Shown: in pieces, positions 9,446-17,853 of the stretch
Numbering within the stretch: position 1 is the stretch's first letter
Layout of the letters: each line of letters begins with the position of its first letter
Source: Methylobacterium thuringiense
GTDB taxonomy: Bacteria > Pseudomonadota > Alphaproteobacteria > Rhizobiales > Beijerinckiaceae
Length of the DNA stretch: 64,000 nucleotides
Reading direction: 5' to 3'
Assembly (NCBI RefSeq): GCF_022179645.1
Contig: NZ_BPRA01000004.1
Coordinates: 1 to 64,000, forward strand
Notes under the pieces: model-generated
The model's database searches: none
Told to the model about the DNA's origin: nothing
What the model saw: only the letters and a program-made list of their open reading frames with translations
Translations under genes and position numbers: made by a program

Positions 9446-9943
9446 ATGAAGCTCAACGAAATCCACGACAACGAAGGCGCAACCAAGAACCGGATGCGCG
9501 TCGGCCGGGGCATCGGCTCCGGCAAGGGCAAGACCGGTGGACGCGGCGTGAAGGGTCAGAAGGCCCGCACCGGCGTGTCCATCAAAGGCTTCGAGGGCGG
9601 CCAGATGCCGTTGCATCGGCGCCTGCCCAAGCGCGGCTTCAACAACCTGTACTCGACCGACCTCAACGAGGTGAATCTCGGCCGGGTGCAGCAGGCGATC
9701 GACGCCGGCAAGCTCGATAAGGCGGCGACCGTGACGGTCGATTCCCTCGTCGAGGCGGGCGTCATCGCCCGGGCTCGCGACGGCGTGAAGCTGCTCGGCG
9801 TCGGCGAACTGACCGTGAAGCTCAGCTTCGAGGTCACGCGTGCTTCGAAGTCCGCCGTCGAGGCGGTCGAGAAGGCCGGCGGTTCGGTCACGACCAAGTT
9901 CGCGTCGGGCGTCGCCCATCGCGGGTCTGTTGCGTCGGCCTGA
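9446..9943 (+). CDS. rplO: 50S ribosomal protein L15
   Basis: L15 is a late-assembly protein of the large subunit. The ATG at 9446 follows GAGGAGGGCGCG and yields 165 residues starting [16 protein letters not shown], with the Gly-rich [20 protein letters not shown] segment. An in-frame upstream ATG at 9398 lies inside rpmD and is rejected. Confidence 0.97.
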   Translation: MKLNEIHDNEGATKNRMRVGRGIGSGKGKTGGRGVKGQKARTGVSIKGFEGGQMPLHRRLPKRGFNNLYSTDLNEVNLGRVQQAIDAGKLDKAATVTVDSLVEAGVIARARDGVKLLGVGELTVKLSFEVTRASKSAVEAVEKAGGSVTTKFASGVAHRGSVASA

Positions 9944-9968
9944 GCCAACGCTTAAGTCCAGGCATCCT

Positions 9969-10000
9969 GCGGCGGCCCGTGCACCTCGCGCGGCCGCCGC
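9969..10000 (+). promoter_or_regulatory. Hairpin between rplO and secY
   Basis: GCGGCGGCC (9969-9977) and GGCCGCCGC (9992-10000) form a perfect 9-bp stem with a 14-base loop, followed by ATTCGTTTTG. The short T run makes it a weak terminator or attenuator candidate that would lower secY expression relative to the ribosomal genes. Confidence 0.4.
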
Positions 10001-10047
10001 ATTCGTTTTGACGATCCTCCGGACGGCATTCTTCGGGAACCCGTGAC

Positions 10048-11394
10048 ATGGCCTCAGCCGCCGAGCAGCTTGCCGCCAATCTGAACTTCGGCGCCATCGC
10101 GAAGGCCGACGAACTCAAGAAGCGGATCTGGTTCACGATCGGTGCGCTCATCGTGTTCCGCCTCGGGACCTACATCCCGATTCCGGGCATCGACCCGGAG
10201 CAGTTCGCCAAGAACTTCCAGAGTCAGGCCGGCGGCGTGCTCGGCATGTTCAACATGTTCTCCGGCGGTGCCGTCGAGCGCATGGCGGTGTTCGCGCTGA
10301 ACATCATGCCGTACATCTCGGCCTCGATCATCGTTCAGCTCCTGACCTCGGTCGTCCCGACGCTCGAAGCCCTCAAGAAGGAGGGCGAGTCCGGCCGCAA
10401 GGTGATCAACCAGTATACCCGCTACCTCACCGTGGTGCTGGCACTGGTGCAGTCCTGGGGCATCGCCTTCGGCCTCCAGGGCTCGAACGCCGTGATCAAT
10501 CCCGGCCCGTTCTTCATTCTCTCCACCGTCCTGACGTTGACCGGCGGCACGCTGTTCCTGATGTGGATCGGCGAGCAGATCACGTCGCGGGGCATCGGCA
10601 ACGGCTCCTCGCTGATCATCTTCGCCGGCATCGTCGCCCACCTGCCGGCCGCGATCTTCGGCGCGCTGGAACTGACCCGCACCGGCGCGCTCTCACCCGC
10701 CCTGCTGCTGGGCGCGACGCTCGCCGCCGTCGGCCTCGTCTACTTCATCGTGTTCATGGAGCGGGCCCAGCGCCGGCTGCTGATCCAGTACCCGAAGCGC
10801 CAGGTCGGAAACCGGATGTACGAGGGCCAGACCTCGTTCCTGCCGCTGAAGCTCAACACCTCGGGCGTGATCCCGCCGATCTTCGCCTCGTCGCTGCTGC
10901 TGCTGCCGGCTACCGTGGCGAGCTTCTCCGCGAGCCAGGGCTCGAGCGGGATCCTCGGTACGCTGACCGCCTATATCGGGCACGGCCGGCCACTCTACAT
11001 GGTGCTCTACGCCGCGCTGATCATCTTCTTCACGTTCTTCTACACGGCCGTCGTCTTCAATCCGCAGGAGACGGCCGACAACCTGAAGAAGCATAACGGC
11101 TTCATCCCGGGCCAGCGGCCCGGCGAGCGTACGGCCACCTACATCGACAAGATCCTCACCCGGATCACGGTGATCGGTGCGCTGTACCTGACCTTCGTCT
11201 GCCTCGTGCCCGAGATCGTCGCCTCCTATACCTCGGCGAGCCTCGGCTTCGGCGGCACCTCGCTGCTGATCGTGGTGTCGGTGACCATGGATACGGTCGC
11301 CCAGATCCACGGGCATCTGATGGCGCACCAGTACGAGGGGCTCGTGAAGAAGGCGAAGCTGCGCGGCGCCTCGACCAACCAGCGTCGACGCTGA
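10048..11394 (+). CDS. secY: Protein translocase subunit SecY
   Basis: SecY is the membrane pore of the SecYEG translocon. The 448-residue product has the ten hydrophobic helices expected of the family. Recognisable parts are the plug region (GVLGMFNMFSGGAVERMAVF), the TM2 stretch (NIMPYISASIIVQLL), and cytoplasmic loops containing YPKRQVGNRMYEGQ and NGFIPGQRPGERTA. It is the standard distal gene of the spc block and is followed by adk, as in many bacteria. Confidence 0.98.
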   Translation: MASAAEQLAANLNFGAIAKADELKKRIWFTIGALIVFRLGTYIPIPGIDPEQFAKNFQSQAGGVLGMFNMFSGGAVERMAVFALNIMPYISASIIVQLLTSVVPTLEALKKEGESGRKVINQYTRYLTVVLALVQSWGIAFGLQGSNAVINPGPFFILSTVLTLTGGTLFLMWIGEQITSRGIGNGSSLIIFAGIVAHLPAAIFGALELTRTGALSPALLLGATLAAVGLVYFIVFMERAQRRLLIQYPKRQVGNRMYEGQTSFLPLKLNTSGVIPPIFASSLLLLPATVASFSASQGSSGILGTLTAYIGHGRPLYMVLYAALIIFFTFFYTAVVFNPQETADNLKKHNGFIPGQRPGERTATYIDKILTRITVIGALYLTFVCLVPEIVASYTSASLGFGGTSLLIVVSVTMDTVAQIHGHLMAHQYEGLVKKAKLRGASTNQRRR

Positions 11395-11489
11395 CGGTCG
11401 TCTCTCAGTCAAAGGTCTACGGGAGAGGCGGCATGAAAGCCGTTCCTCTCTCGCCCTTCGGTAGATTATCCTGCCAGACGGAAGAAAGA

Positions 11490-11504
11490 GCCCGCGAGGC
11501 GGGC
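11490..11504 (+). promoter_or_regulatory. Short hairpin upstream of adk
   Basis: GCCCGC (11490-11495), loop GAG, GCGGGC (11499-11504) lies directly before the GAGGAGG ribosome binding site of adk. It might influence adk initiation. Confidence 0.25.
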
Positions 11505-11524
11505 CTGAGGAGGATTACGACGTC

Positions 11525-12127
11525 ATGCGGATCATTCTGCTCGGACCGCCCGGGGCGGGGAAGGGCACCCAATCCGAGCGAATCACGCACGCCTTCGAGG
11601 TTCCCCAGCTCTCGACCGGCGACATGCTTCGCGCCGCCGTCGCAGCCAGCACGCCCGTCGGCCTTGAGGCGAAGTCGATCATGGAGAGCGGCGGCCTGGT
11701 GCCGGACGCCGTCGTCGTCGGCATCGTCGCCGACCGCGTCGAGGAGCCAGACGCCAAGAACGGCTTCATCCTCGACGGTTTTCCGCGCACGGTGGAGCAG
11801 GCCAAGGCGTTGGATGCGATGCTGAAGGCGAAGGGGCTCGACCTCGACACCGTCATCGAGTTCGTGGTGGACGAGAATGCCCTCGTCGGCCGGATTGCCA
11901 AGCGCGCCGAGGAGACGGCCGCCCGCGGCCAGCCGGTGCGCAAGGACGACACGCCGGAGGTCTTCAAGTCACGCTTCGAGGCCTACAAGAAGCAGACCGC
12001 GCCGTTGTCGGATTACTATGACGGGCTCGGCCACCTGCAGAAGGTCGACGGCATGAAGCCGATCGATGAGGTGACGGCCGACCTCAAGGCGATCCTCGAA
12101 CCTTACCGGCAGACTGTCGCCTCCTGA
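11525..12127 (+). CDS. adk: Adenylate kinase
   Basis: Adk catalyses ATP + AMP <-> 2 ADP in the cytoplasm. The 200-residue product has the P-loop [10 protein letters not shown] near residue 7, the AMP-binding LSTGDMLR and GFPRT motifs, and the [10 protein letters not shown] segment. The LID is the short form with no zinc-binding cysteines, typical of alphaproteobacteria. A GAGGAGG site precedes the ATG by about 10 bases. Confidence 0.97.
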   Translation: MRIILLGPPGAGKGTQSERITHAFEVPQLSTGDMLRAAVAASTPVGLEAKSIMESGGLVPDAVVVGIVADRVEEPDAKNGFILDGFPRTVEQAKALDAMLKAKGLDLDTVIEFVVDENALVGRIAKRAEETAARGQPVRKDDTPEVFKSRFEAYKKQTAPLSDYYDGLGHLQKVDGMKPIDEVTADLKAILEPYRQTVAS

Positions 12128-12151
12128 ACGGAACCGTCGAGGATACAACCC

Positions 12152-12180
12152 TTGACACCTTTGGAGGCCTGCGCTAGGCG
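12152..12180 (+). promoter_or_regulatory. Candidate promoter for the alpha block (rpsM onwards)
   Basis: TTGACA (12152-12157) and TAGGCG (12175-12180) are 17 bases apart. The -35 is a perfect consensus. It lies about 170 bases before rpsM, in the only long gap between adk and the alpha genes. Confidence 0.5.
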
Positions 12181-12187
12181 GGCCTCC
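12163..12187 (+). terminator. Hairpin after adk, overlapping the candidate promoter
   Basis: GGAGGCC (12163-12169) pairs with GGCCTCC (12181-12187) around an 11-base loop; TTCG follows, not a long T run. As RNA from adk it could terminate weakly. As DNA it straddles the -10 of the candidate rpsM promoter. Confidence 0.4.
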
Positions 12188-12350
12188 TTCGTCCAGACCG
12201 CGATCGGGTCCGGGGCGCCTCAATGAGGCTGCTCTTGGGCCGATTTGTCGTTACGGGCGTATCTTGCACCGCACGCAAGGGCCGGCCTCCACCGGACGCG
12301 TGCATGTTCATCAGGCCGGGCATTGCCCGCGCCGACCATGGAGAAGACCC

Positions 12351-12719
12351 TTGGCTCGTATTGCCGGCGTTAACATCCCGACCAACAAGCGCGTTGTCAT
12401 CGCGCTTCAGTACATCCACGGCATCGGTGCCAAGAACGCCGGCGAGATCACCGAGAAGGTCGGCATCCCGGCCGAGCGCCGCGTCAACGAGCTGACCGAC
12501 GCCGAGGTTCTCCAGATCCGTGAGACGATCGACCGCGACTACATGGTCGAGGGTGACCTGCGCCGCGACGTCTCGATGAACATCAAGCGTCTGATGGACC
12601 TCGGCTGCTACCGCGGTCTGCGCCATCGCCGCAACCTGCCCGTCCGCGGACAGCGCACCCACACCAATGCGCGTACCCGCAAGGGCAAGTCCAAGCCCAT
12701 CGCCGGCAAGAAGAAGTAA
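12351..12719 (+). CDS. rpsM: 30S ribosomal protein S13
   Basis: S13 contacts the P-site tRNA and bridges to the 50S subunit. The conserved protein begins at [20 protein letters not shown], which leaves TTG at 12351 as the only sensible start; GGAGA lies 6 bases upstream. The product is 122 residues and ends in [14 protein letters not shown], the conserved basic tail. A longer reading from 12264 has no S13 homology before the TTG. Confidence 0.95.
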   Translation: MARIAGVNIPTNKRVVIALQYIHGIGAKNAGEITEKVGIPAERRVNELTDAEVLQIRETIDRDYMVEGDLRRDVSMNIKRLMDLGCYRGLRHRRNLPVRGQRTHTNARTRKGKSKPIAGKKK

Positions 12720-12732
12720 TCTATCGCGATTG

Positions 12733-12757
12733 GGAGGCCGTGCTTCGCTCGGCCTCC
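12733..12757 (+). terminator. Hairpin between rpsM and rpsK (GAGGCCG...CGGCCTC family)
   Basis: GGAGGCCG (12733-12740) pairs with CGGCCTCC (12750-12757). Nearly the same 23-base core recurs after ilvC at 33224-33246, differing at one loop base. No T tract follows. Confidence 0.45.
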
Positions 12758-12892
12758 TGAACGTCGAGCCGGGTGTTCCGCTATGGGCATCGGCTTCGCT
12801 GGCGAGCGCTCCACGGACACGCCGCCAACTCCCAAAAGAATCCCGAGCACCTGGAATTACGGGTGCGCTTGAAGGACAGGTAGAGAACACAG

Positions 12893-13282
12893 ATGGCCAA
12901 GGAACCGACCCGCGTCCGCCGGCGCGAACGCAAGAACATCGTCTCGGGCGTCGCGCATGTCAGCGCCTCGTTCAACAACACGATGATCACGATCACCGAT
13001 GCGCAGGGCAACACGATCTCGTGGTCCTCGTCGGGCGCGATGGGCTTCAAGGGCTCGCGCAAGTCAACGCCGTACGCCGCGCAGGTCGCCGCCGAGGACG
13101 CTGCCCGCAAGGCCTCCGAGCATGGCATGCGCACCCTCGAAGTCGAGGTCTCCGGCCCCGGCTCGGGTCGTGAATCCGCACTTCGCGCGCTGCAGGCTGC
13201 CGGCTTCACCGTCACCTCGATCCGCGACGTGACCTCGATCCCGCATAACGGCTGCCGCCCGCGGAAGCGCCGTCGCGTCTGA
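12893..13282 (+). CDS. rpsK: 30S ribosomal protein S11
   Basis: S11 lies on the 30S platform near the E site. The 129-residue product has [19 protein letters not shown] at residues 22-40 and ends in [17 protein letters not shown], the conserved C terminus. It follows rpsM after 173 bases. The next gene downstream is a hydrolase, not the usual rpsD or rpoA. Confidence 0.97.
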   Translation: MAKEPTRVRRRERKNIVSGVAHVSASFNNTMITITDAQGNTISWSSSGAMGFKGSRKSTPYAAQVAAEDAARKASEHGMRTLEVEVSGPGSGRESALRALQAAGFTVTSIRDVTSIPHNGCRPRKRRRV

Positions 13283-13308
13283 TCGGTACGAGGCAGAAGG
13301 AGATACCC

Positions 13309-14190
13309 GTGTCGGACGGTGCGAAGCCGCTCCCTGGCGTGTTGCGTTGGAATCTCGGCGACCTCACGGTCACCGTGCTCAATGACGGCTGGTTTCAGGA
13401 TGCGGCCGAGAACCTCGTCGCGGGGATCTCTGCGGAAGAGGCGATCCGCCTGCAGGAGGCCGGTTTTCGGCCTTCAAGACCGCGGATCACGCTGAACGCC
13501 TTCCTGATCACGGGCGCGGGCCGCAAGCCGCTCCTGATCGATGCGGGCTACGGCGGTTTCGCGCCGACCGACACCCTCGGTCGCGTCCCGGCGGCTCTCG
13601 CCACCACGGGCATCTCGCCGGAGGAAATCGAGACGGTGCTCGTCAGCCACCTGCACCCCGACCATGTCGGCGGTTTGCTGGGGGATGACGGCAAGGCCCG
13701 TTTTCCGAACGCCGAGCTCGTGCTCCATGCCGACGAGGCGGCCCACTGGCTGCCCGACGCGGCGCTGGCTGCGGCACCGGACGGCGCCAAGGCGTATTTC
13801 GAGAACGCCCGCAAGGTCGTGTCGGCCTACGAGGGCCGCGTCCGCGAACATCGCGGCGGCGAGATCGCGCTGGGCATCACGGCAGTTCCACTGCCCGGCC
13901 ACACGCCGGGCCATACGGGTTTCCGGATCACGTCGGGCGAACGGTCGCTTCTGATGTGGACCGATATCGTCCACCTGCCGGCGATCCAGTTCGCCAATCC
14001 CGAGGCGGGCATGGGTTTCGATGTGGACGGCGATCGGGCGCGGGAGACGCGCAAGCGGATTCTGGCGCAAGTAGCCGACGAACGTACGCTGATCTCCGGC
14101 TCGCATCTCGAGTTTCCGGCTATCGGTTACGTGGTGCGCGAGGACGGTGCCTACCGCTTCGTGCCGGAGCTCTGGGTGTCAGGGCAGTAA
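13309..14190 (+). CDS. Metallo-beta-lactamase-fold hydrolase inserted in the alpha block
   Basis: This 293-residue protein has the metallo-hydrolase signature HLHPDHVGG (about residues 117-125), a second metal ligand in the PGHTPGHTGF segment, an aspartate in MWTDIVHLP and a late histidine in ISGSHLEFP. These are the ligands of a binuclear zinc site. There is no signal peptide. Relatives include lactonases and other thioester or ester hydrolases; the substrate cannot be told. The GTG start at 13309 follows AAGGAGA by about 5 bases. It lies 26 bases after rpsK and 96 before rpoA on the same strand, so it is likely co-transcribed with the translation genes. Confidence 0.9.
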   Translation: MSDGAKPLPGVLRWNLGDLTVTVLNDGWFQDAAENLVAGISAEEAIRLQEAGFRPSRPRITLNAFLITGAGRKPLLIDAGYGGFAPTDTLGRVPAALATTGISPEEIETVLVSHLHPDHVGGLLGDDGKARFPNAELVLHADEAAHWLPDAALAAAPDGAKAYFENARKVVSAYEGRVREHRGGEIALGITAVPLPGHTPGHTGFRITSGERSLLMWTDIVHLPAIQFANPEAGMGFDVDGDRARETRKRILAQVADERTLISGSHLEFPAIGYVVREDGAYRFVPELWVSGQ

Positions 14191-14286
14191 CAACTTCAGG
14201 GACTGGCTCAGGCGCGGGGGCGCGCATGGGTCGGCCGAAGTACGGATCGGGACGCCGGCCGTGCGCGTTCGACGAGAGGTAGGATC

Positions 14287-15306
14287 GTGGTCATTCAGAA
14301 GAACTGGCAAGAGCTCATCAAGCCGAACAAGCTGCAGGTCGCGGCCGGCGACGATCCGAAGCGGGTCGCCACCGTCGTCGCCGAGCCGCTCGAGCGCGGC
14401 TTCGGTACGACGCTCGGCAACTCGCTGCGTCGGGTGCTGCTCTCGTCGCTCCAGGGCGCTGCGGTGACCTCGGTCCAGATCGACGGCGTGCTGCATGAAT
14501 TCTCGTCGATCCCGGGCGTCCGCGAGGACGTCACCGACATCGTCCTGAACATCAAGACGATCGCCATCCGCTCGCAGACGGATACGCCGAAGCGCATGAC
14601 CCTGCGCAAGACCGGCCCGGGCCTCGTCACCGCCGGCGATATCGGCGTGGTCGGCGACATCCAGATCCTCAACCCCGACCTCGTGCTCTGCACGCTGGAC
14701 GACGGCGCCGAGATCCGGATGGAATTCACCGTCGCCACCGGCAAGGGTTACGTCCCGGCCGAGCGCAACCGTCCCGAGGACGCGCCGATCGGCCTGATCC
14801 CGGTCGACGCCCTGTTCTCGCCCGTGACCAAGGTGAGCTACCGCGTCGAGACCACCCGCGAGGGCCAGGATCTCGACAAGGACAAGTTGACCATGACGGT
14901 CGAGACCAACGGTGCGATCTCGCCGGAAGATTCGCTGGCCTACGCCGCGCGCATCATCCAGGACCAGCTGCAGATCTTCGTGAACTTCGAGGAGCCCCGC
15001 AAGGAAGAGGCCGCGCCGCTCGCGCCGCAGCTCCCCTTCAACCCGGCGCTGCTCAAGAAGGTCGACGAGCTCGAGCTGTCGGTTCGTTCGGCGAACTGCC
15101 TGAAGAACGACAACATCGTCTACATCGGCGACCTCATCCAGAAGTCGGAGGGCGAGATGCTGCGCACCCCGAACTTCGGCCGTAAGTCGCTCAACGAGAT
15201 CAAGGAAGTGCTCGCGGGCATGGGCCTGCATCTCGGCATGGACATCCCCGGCTGGCCGCCGGAGAACATCGAAGATCTCGCGAAGCGCTTCGAAGAGCAC
15301 TACTGA
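14287..15306 (+). CDS. rpoA: DNA-directed RNA polymerase subunit alpha
   Basis: The alpha dimer scaffolds RNA polymerase, and its C-terminal domain binds UP elements and activators. The 339-residue product has the N-terminal dimerisation domain ([20 protein letters not shown]) and the C-terminal domain with [19 protein letters not shown] and [17 protein letters not shown]. The start is a GTG ([15 protein letters not shown]). Ribosomal protein S4 (rpsD), which precedes rpoA in E. coli, is absent here, as in other alphaproteobacteria. Confidence 0.98.
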   Translation: MVIQKNWQELIKPNKLQVAAGDDPKRVATVVAEPLERGFGTTLGNSLRRVLLSSLQGAAVTSVQIDGVLHEFSSIPGVREDVTDIVLNIKTIAIRSQTDTPKRMTLRKTGPGLVTAGDIGVVGDIQILNPDLVLCTLDDGAEIRMEFTVATGKGYVPAERNRPEDAPIGLIPVDALFSPVTKVSYRVETTREGQDLDKDKLTMTVETNGAISPEDSLAYAARIIQDQLQIFVNFEEPRKEEAAPLAPQLPFNPALLKKVDELELSVRSANCLKNDNIVYIGDLIQKSEGEMLRTPNFGRKSLNEIKEVLAGMGLHLGMDIPGWPPENIEDLAKRFEEHY

Positions 15307-15370
15307 GGCGCAGGCGAATCCGCCTCGGGCTGGATCTGGCGGCGCGCATCGGTGCTGGCAGTTTGGTCTT

Positions 15371-15400
15371 TTCGACCCGGCACCGAACCGCCGGGTCGAA
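15371..15400 (+). promoter_or_regulatory. Strong hairpin between rpoA and rplQ
   Basis: TTCGACCCGG (15371-15380) pairs perfectly with CCGGGTCGAA (15391-15400), and the stem can extend by one more pair inside. No T run follows. It sits in a 203-base gap, longer than needed for rplQ translation signals. Confidence 0.4.
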
Positions 15401-15509
15401 GTCGCAAGAGAATCCCGCCGCGGGGTCAAGCGGAGCTAAGCAATCGCCTCACGCCCGAGGCGCTCGGCCGTACCGTGGCACGGCGGCCGATCAGACAAGG
15501 AATGCCATC

Positions 15510-15926
15510 ATGCGTCACGGTTTTCGCGGTCGCCGCTTCAACCGCACCACCGAGCACCGCAAGGCGATGTTCGCGAACATGACTGCCGCGCTGATCAAGC
15601 ACGAGCAGATCATCACCACCCTGCCGAAGGCGAAGGATCTTCGTCCGGTCATGGAGAAGCTGATCTCGCTCGGCCGCATCGACAGCGTGCACACGCGCCG
15701 TCTGGCCATGGGCCAGATTCGCGACGCCGATCAGGTCAAGAAGCTCTTCACGGTGCTCGGCCCGCGCTACACCACCCGTCCGGGCGGCTATTGCCGGATC
15801 ATGAAGGCCGGCTTCCGCAAGGGCGACAACGCTCCGCTCGCCGTCATCGAATTCGTCGATCGCGACGTGAGTGCCCGCGGCAAGGATTCAGGCCCGGTGC
15901 AGGGCGGCGAGTCCGAGGCGGCCTGA
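15510..15926 (+). CDS. rplQ: 50S ribosomal protein L17
   Basis: L17 lies at the exit-tunnel face of the large subunit. The ATG at 15510 starts [21 protein letters not shown], the canonical N terminus, giving 138 residues with the [20 protein letters not shown] segment. The frame is open further upstream but shows no L17 homology there. An AAGGAA site precedes the ATG by about 6 bases. It ends the ribosomal cluster. Confidence 0.96.
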   Translation: MRHGFRGRRFNRTTEHRKAMFANMTAALIKHEQIITTLPKAKDLRPVMEKLISLGRIDSVHTRRLAMGQIRDADQVKKLFTVLGPRYTTRPGGYCRIMKAGFRKGDNAPLAVIEFVDRDVSARGKDSGPVQGGESEAA

Positions 15927-15951
15927 GCCCCTCGCGCATACGGTCTTTCGG

Positions 15952-15979
15952 AAAAGGCGGCCCTCGTGGCCGCCTTTTT
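15952..15979 (+). terminator. Intrinsic terminator of the ribosomal cluster
   Basis: AAAAGGCGGCC (15952-15962), loop CTCGT, GGCCGCCTTTT (15968-15978): a perfect 11-bp stem with T run. The A run on the left arm means it may also work for the opposing kinase gene that ends at 15988. Confidence 0.9.
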
Positions 15980-15987
15980 CATGTCCG

Positions 15988-17853
15988 TCAGGCGGATAAC
16001 AGCGACGAGACGCAGCGCGCCAGTTCGGCCGACTCGAAGGGCTTGGCCAGTACCGGCAGATCCTCGGGGATCGCCATGGCCTCTGCGTGTCCGGTGAGAA
16101 TCAGCACCGGCACCTCGGCGAAGCGCTGGCGCACCTCCGCCGCGAGTTCGATCCCGTTCATCCCGGGCATGGCGAGATCGGCCACGACGAGATCGAACGC
16201 CGTGCGCTCCATCATCGCCAGCGCCGAGGCCCCGTCGGAGGCCTCAGACTCGGTGTAGCCGAAATCGTTGAGGAAGGAGGCGGTGACGTGCCGGACCTCC
16301 TCGTCGTCGTCGACGACCAGGATCCGGGCCGGGCTCGCCGCCGGCGCCGGAGGGGCTTCGGCCTCCGGCGTTACTGCGCCGAGGGCAGCCACGTCCGCGC
16401 GGGGCAGGGCGAGTTCGACCTGTGTGCCGGTGCCGACTTCGCTGGTGATGCGCAGCCGTCCCTTGGCCTGCTGCGCGAGACCGAAGACCATGGCGAGGCC
16501 GAGCCCGGTGCCCTGTCCCACGGCCTTGGTGGTGAAGAACGGCTCGCAAACCCGCTCCAGCAGCTCCGGCGGAATACCCGTGCCTTCGTCGGCGACGGTC
16601 AGGACGGCATAGTCGCCGTCGGCGAGGTCGGCATCTCCGCCGAGCACGGCCGAGCGCGTCGTAAGCGTGATGGTGCCGCCTTCGGGCATCGCGTCGCGGG
16701 CATTGATGCAGAGATTGAGGATCGCGAGTTCGAGCTGGTCCGGGTCGACGCAGGCTTGCGGCAAGGCGGGGTCGAGAGCCGTCTTGACGCTCACGAGGCC
16801 GCCGAGACTGCGCCCGAACAGGTCGCTCATGCCTTCTATCAGCGCATTCACGTTGACGCTGCGCAGGCGCAGGTCGCCGGAGCGGCTGAAGCTGAGCAGG
16901 CGCTTGGTCAGGGCCGAGCCGCGCTGCGCGGCACCGGTGGCATTGTCGATGAGTCGCTTCACCCGCGGCTGGTCGGCGATCTTGGGGCCGGCGAGTTCGA
17001 GGCTGCCGAGGATGGCGGTGAGCAAGTTGTTGAAGTCGTGGGCGATGCCGCCGGCCAGCGTGCCGAGCGCCTGCATCTTGTCCGACTGGCGCAGACGCGC
17101 CTCGAGCACCTTCTGCTCGGTGATGTCCCGCTCGATCGTGGCGAGGTGCTCGATCGCGCCCGAGGCCCCGCGAATCGGCACGCGGGCGATGTTCGACCAA
17201 CGCTCTGCACCGAGCGGACCCTGGGAGAGGATGATCTCGTTCGGCACGGCAGCGGCCATGGCCGCAGCATCGGCCTGCTCGATCGCGCTGGCGCTGGCCT
17301 CGTCGCGAAAATCGCGCTCCGGCCGCCCGAGGCAGGCGGCCGGCTCCTGGCCAAGCTGTGTCGCCTTGCGGACGTTGAGGCGCACGAGACGGCCGGCGGA
17401 ATCCTTGAAGGAGATCGCGTCGTCGGAATGGCTGAGAAGCCCGTGCAGCAACGCCCGTTCCGTCGCGAGGTCGCGCGCGAGGCGGTGGCGCTCGTAGGCA
17501 TTGCGCACGGTGGTGCGCAGCAGCGTCGGATCCCAGGGCTTCGTCACGTAGCCGATGATGCCGCCCTTGTTCAGCGCGGCGATCACGGCCGAGATGTCGG
17601 CATAGCCCGTGAGCAGGATCGCCTGCGCATCGTGGAAGGCGCGGGCTTCAGCCAACAGCGCATCGCCGTTCATCCCCGGCATGCGCTGGTCGGAGACGAT
17701 GACGGAGACGTCGGGCTCGTCACGCAGAAGCGCCAACGCCTCAGCCGGCTTGGAGCTGGTCAGGACCCGGTACTCGTCCTCGAACAGGTCCTCGATGGCG
17801 ATCAGGATGTCCGGCTCGTCGTCGACGGCCAGGATCGTGCCCCTGTGGCTCAT
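15988..17853 (-). CDS. Hybrid histidine kinase, REC-PAS-kinase-REC
   Basis: This 621-residue soluble protein is the last gene of the chemosensory operon. Its N-terminal receiver (about 4-125) has AVDDEP, phospho-acceptor Asp55 in VSDQRMPGMNG and Lys105. A PAS-like region (about 140-248) precedes the HisKA domain with His272 in GGIAHDFNNLLTA. The HATPase domain has NLCINARDAM, DEGTGIP and GTGLGLAM motifs, and a second receiver (about 505-621) contains VVDDDEE and ADLAMPGMNG. No transmembrane segment or signal peptide is visible. Its ATG overlaps the stop of the preceding kinase (ATGA), so the two are coupled. It probably receives phosphate from, or acts beside, the CheA of the same operon; this is inferred. 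Confidence 0.9.
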   Translation of the reverse strand: MSHRGTILAVDDEPDILIAIEDLFEDEYRVLTSSKPAEALALLRDEPDVSVIVSDQRMPGMNGDALLAEARAFHDAQAILLTGYADISAVIAALNKGGIIGYVTKPWDPTLLRTTVRNAYERHRLARDLATERALLHGLLSHSDDAISFKDSAGRLVRLNVRKATQLGQEPAACLGRPERDFRDEASASAIEQADAAAMAAAVPNEIILSQGPLGAERWSNIARVPIRGASGAIEHLATIERDITEQKVLEARLRQSDKMQALGTLAGGIAHDFNNLLTAILGSLELAGPKIADQPRVKRLIDNATGAAQRGSALTKRLLSFSRSGDLRLRSVNVNALIEGMSDLFGRSLGGLVSVKTALDPALPQACVDPDQLELAILNLCINARDAMPEGGTITLTTRSAVLGGDADLADGDYAVLTVADEGTGIPPELLERVCEPFFTTKAVGQGTGLGLAMVFGLAQQAKGRLRITSEVGTGTQVELALPRADVAALGAVTPEAEAPPAPAASPARILVVDDDEEVRHVTASFLNDFGYTESEASDGASALAMMERTAFDLVVADLAMPGMNGIELAAEVRQRFAEVPVLILTGHAEAMAIPEDLPVLAKPFESAELARCVSSLLSA

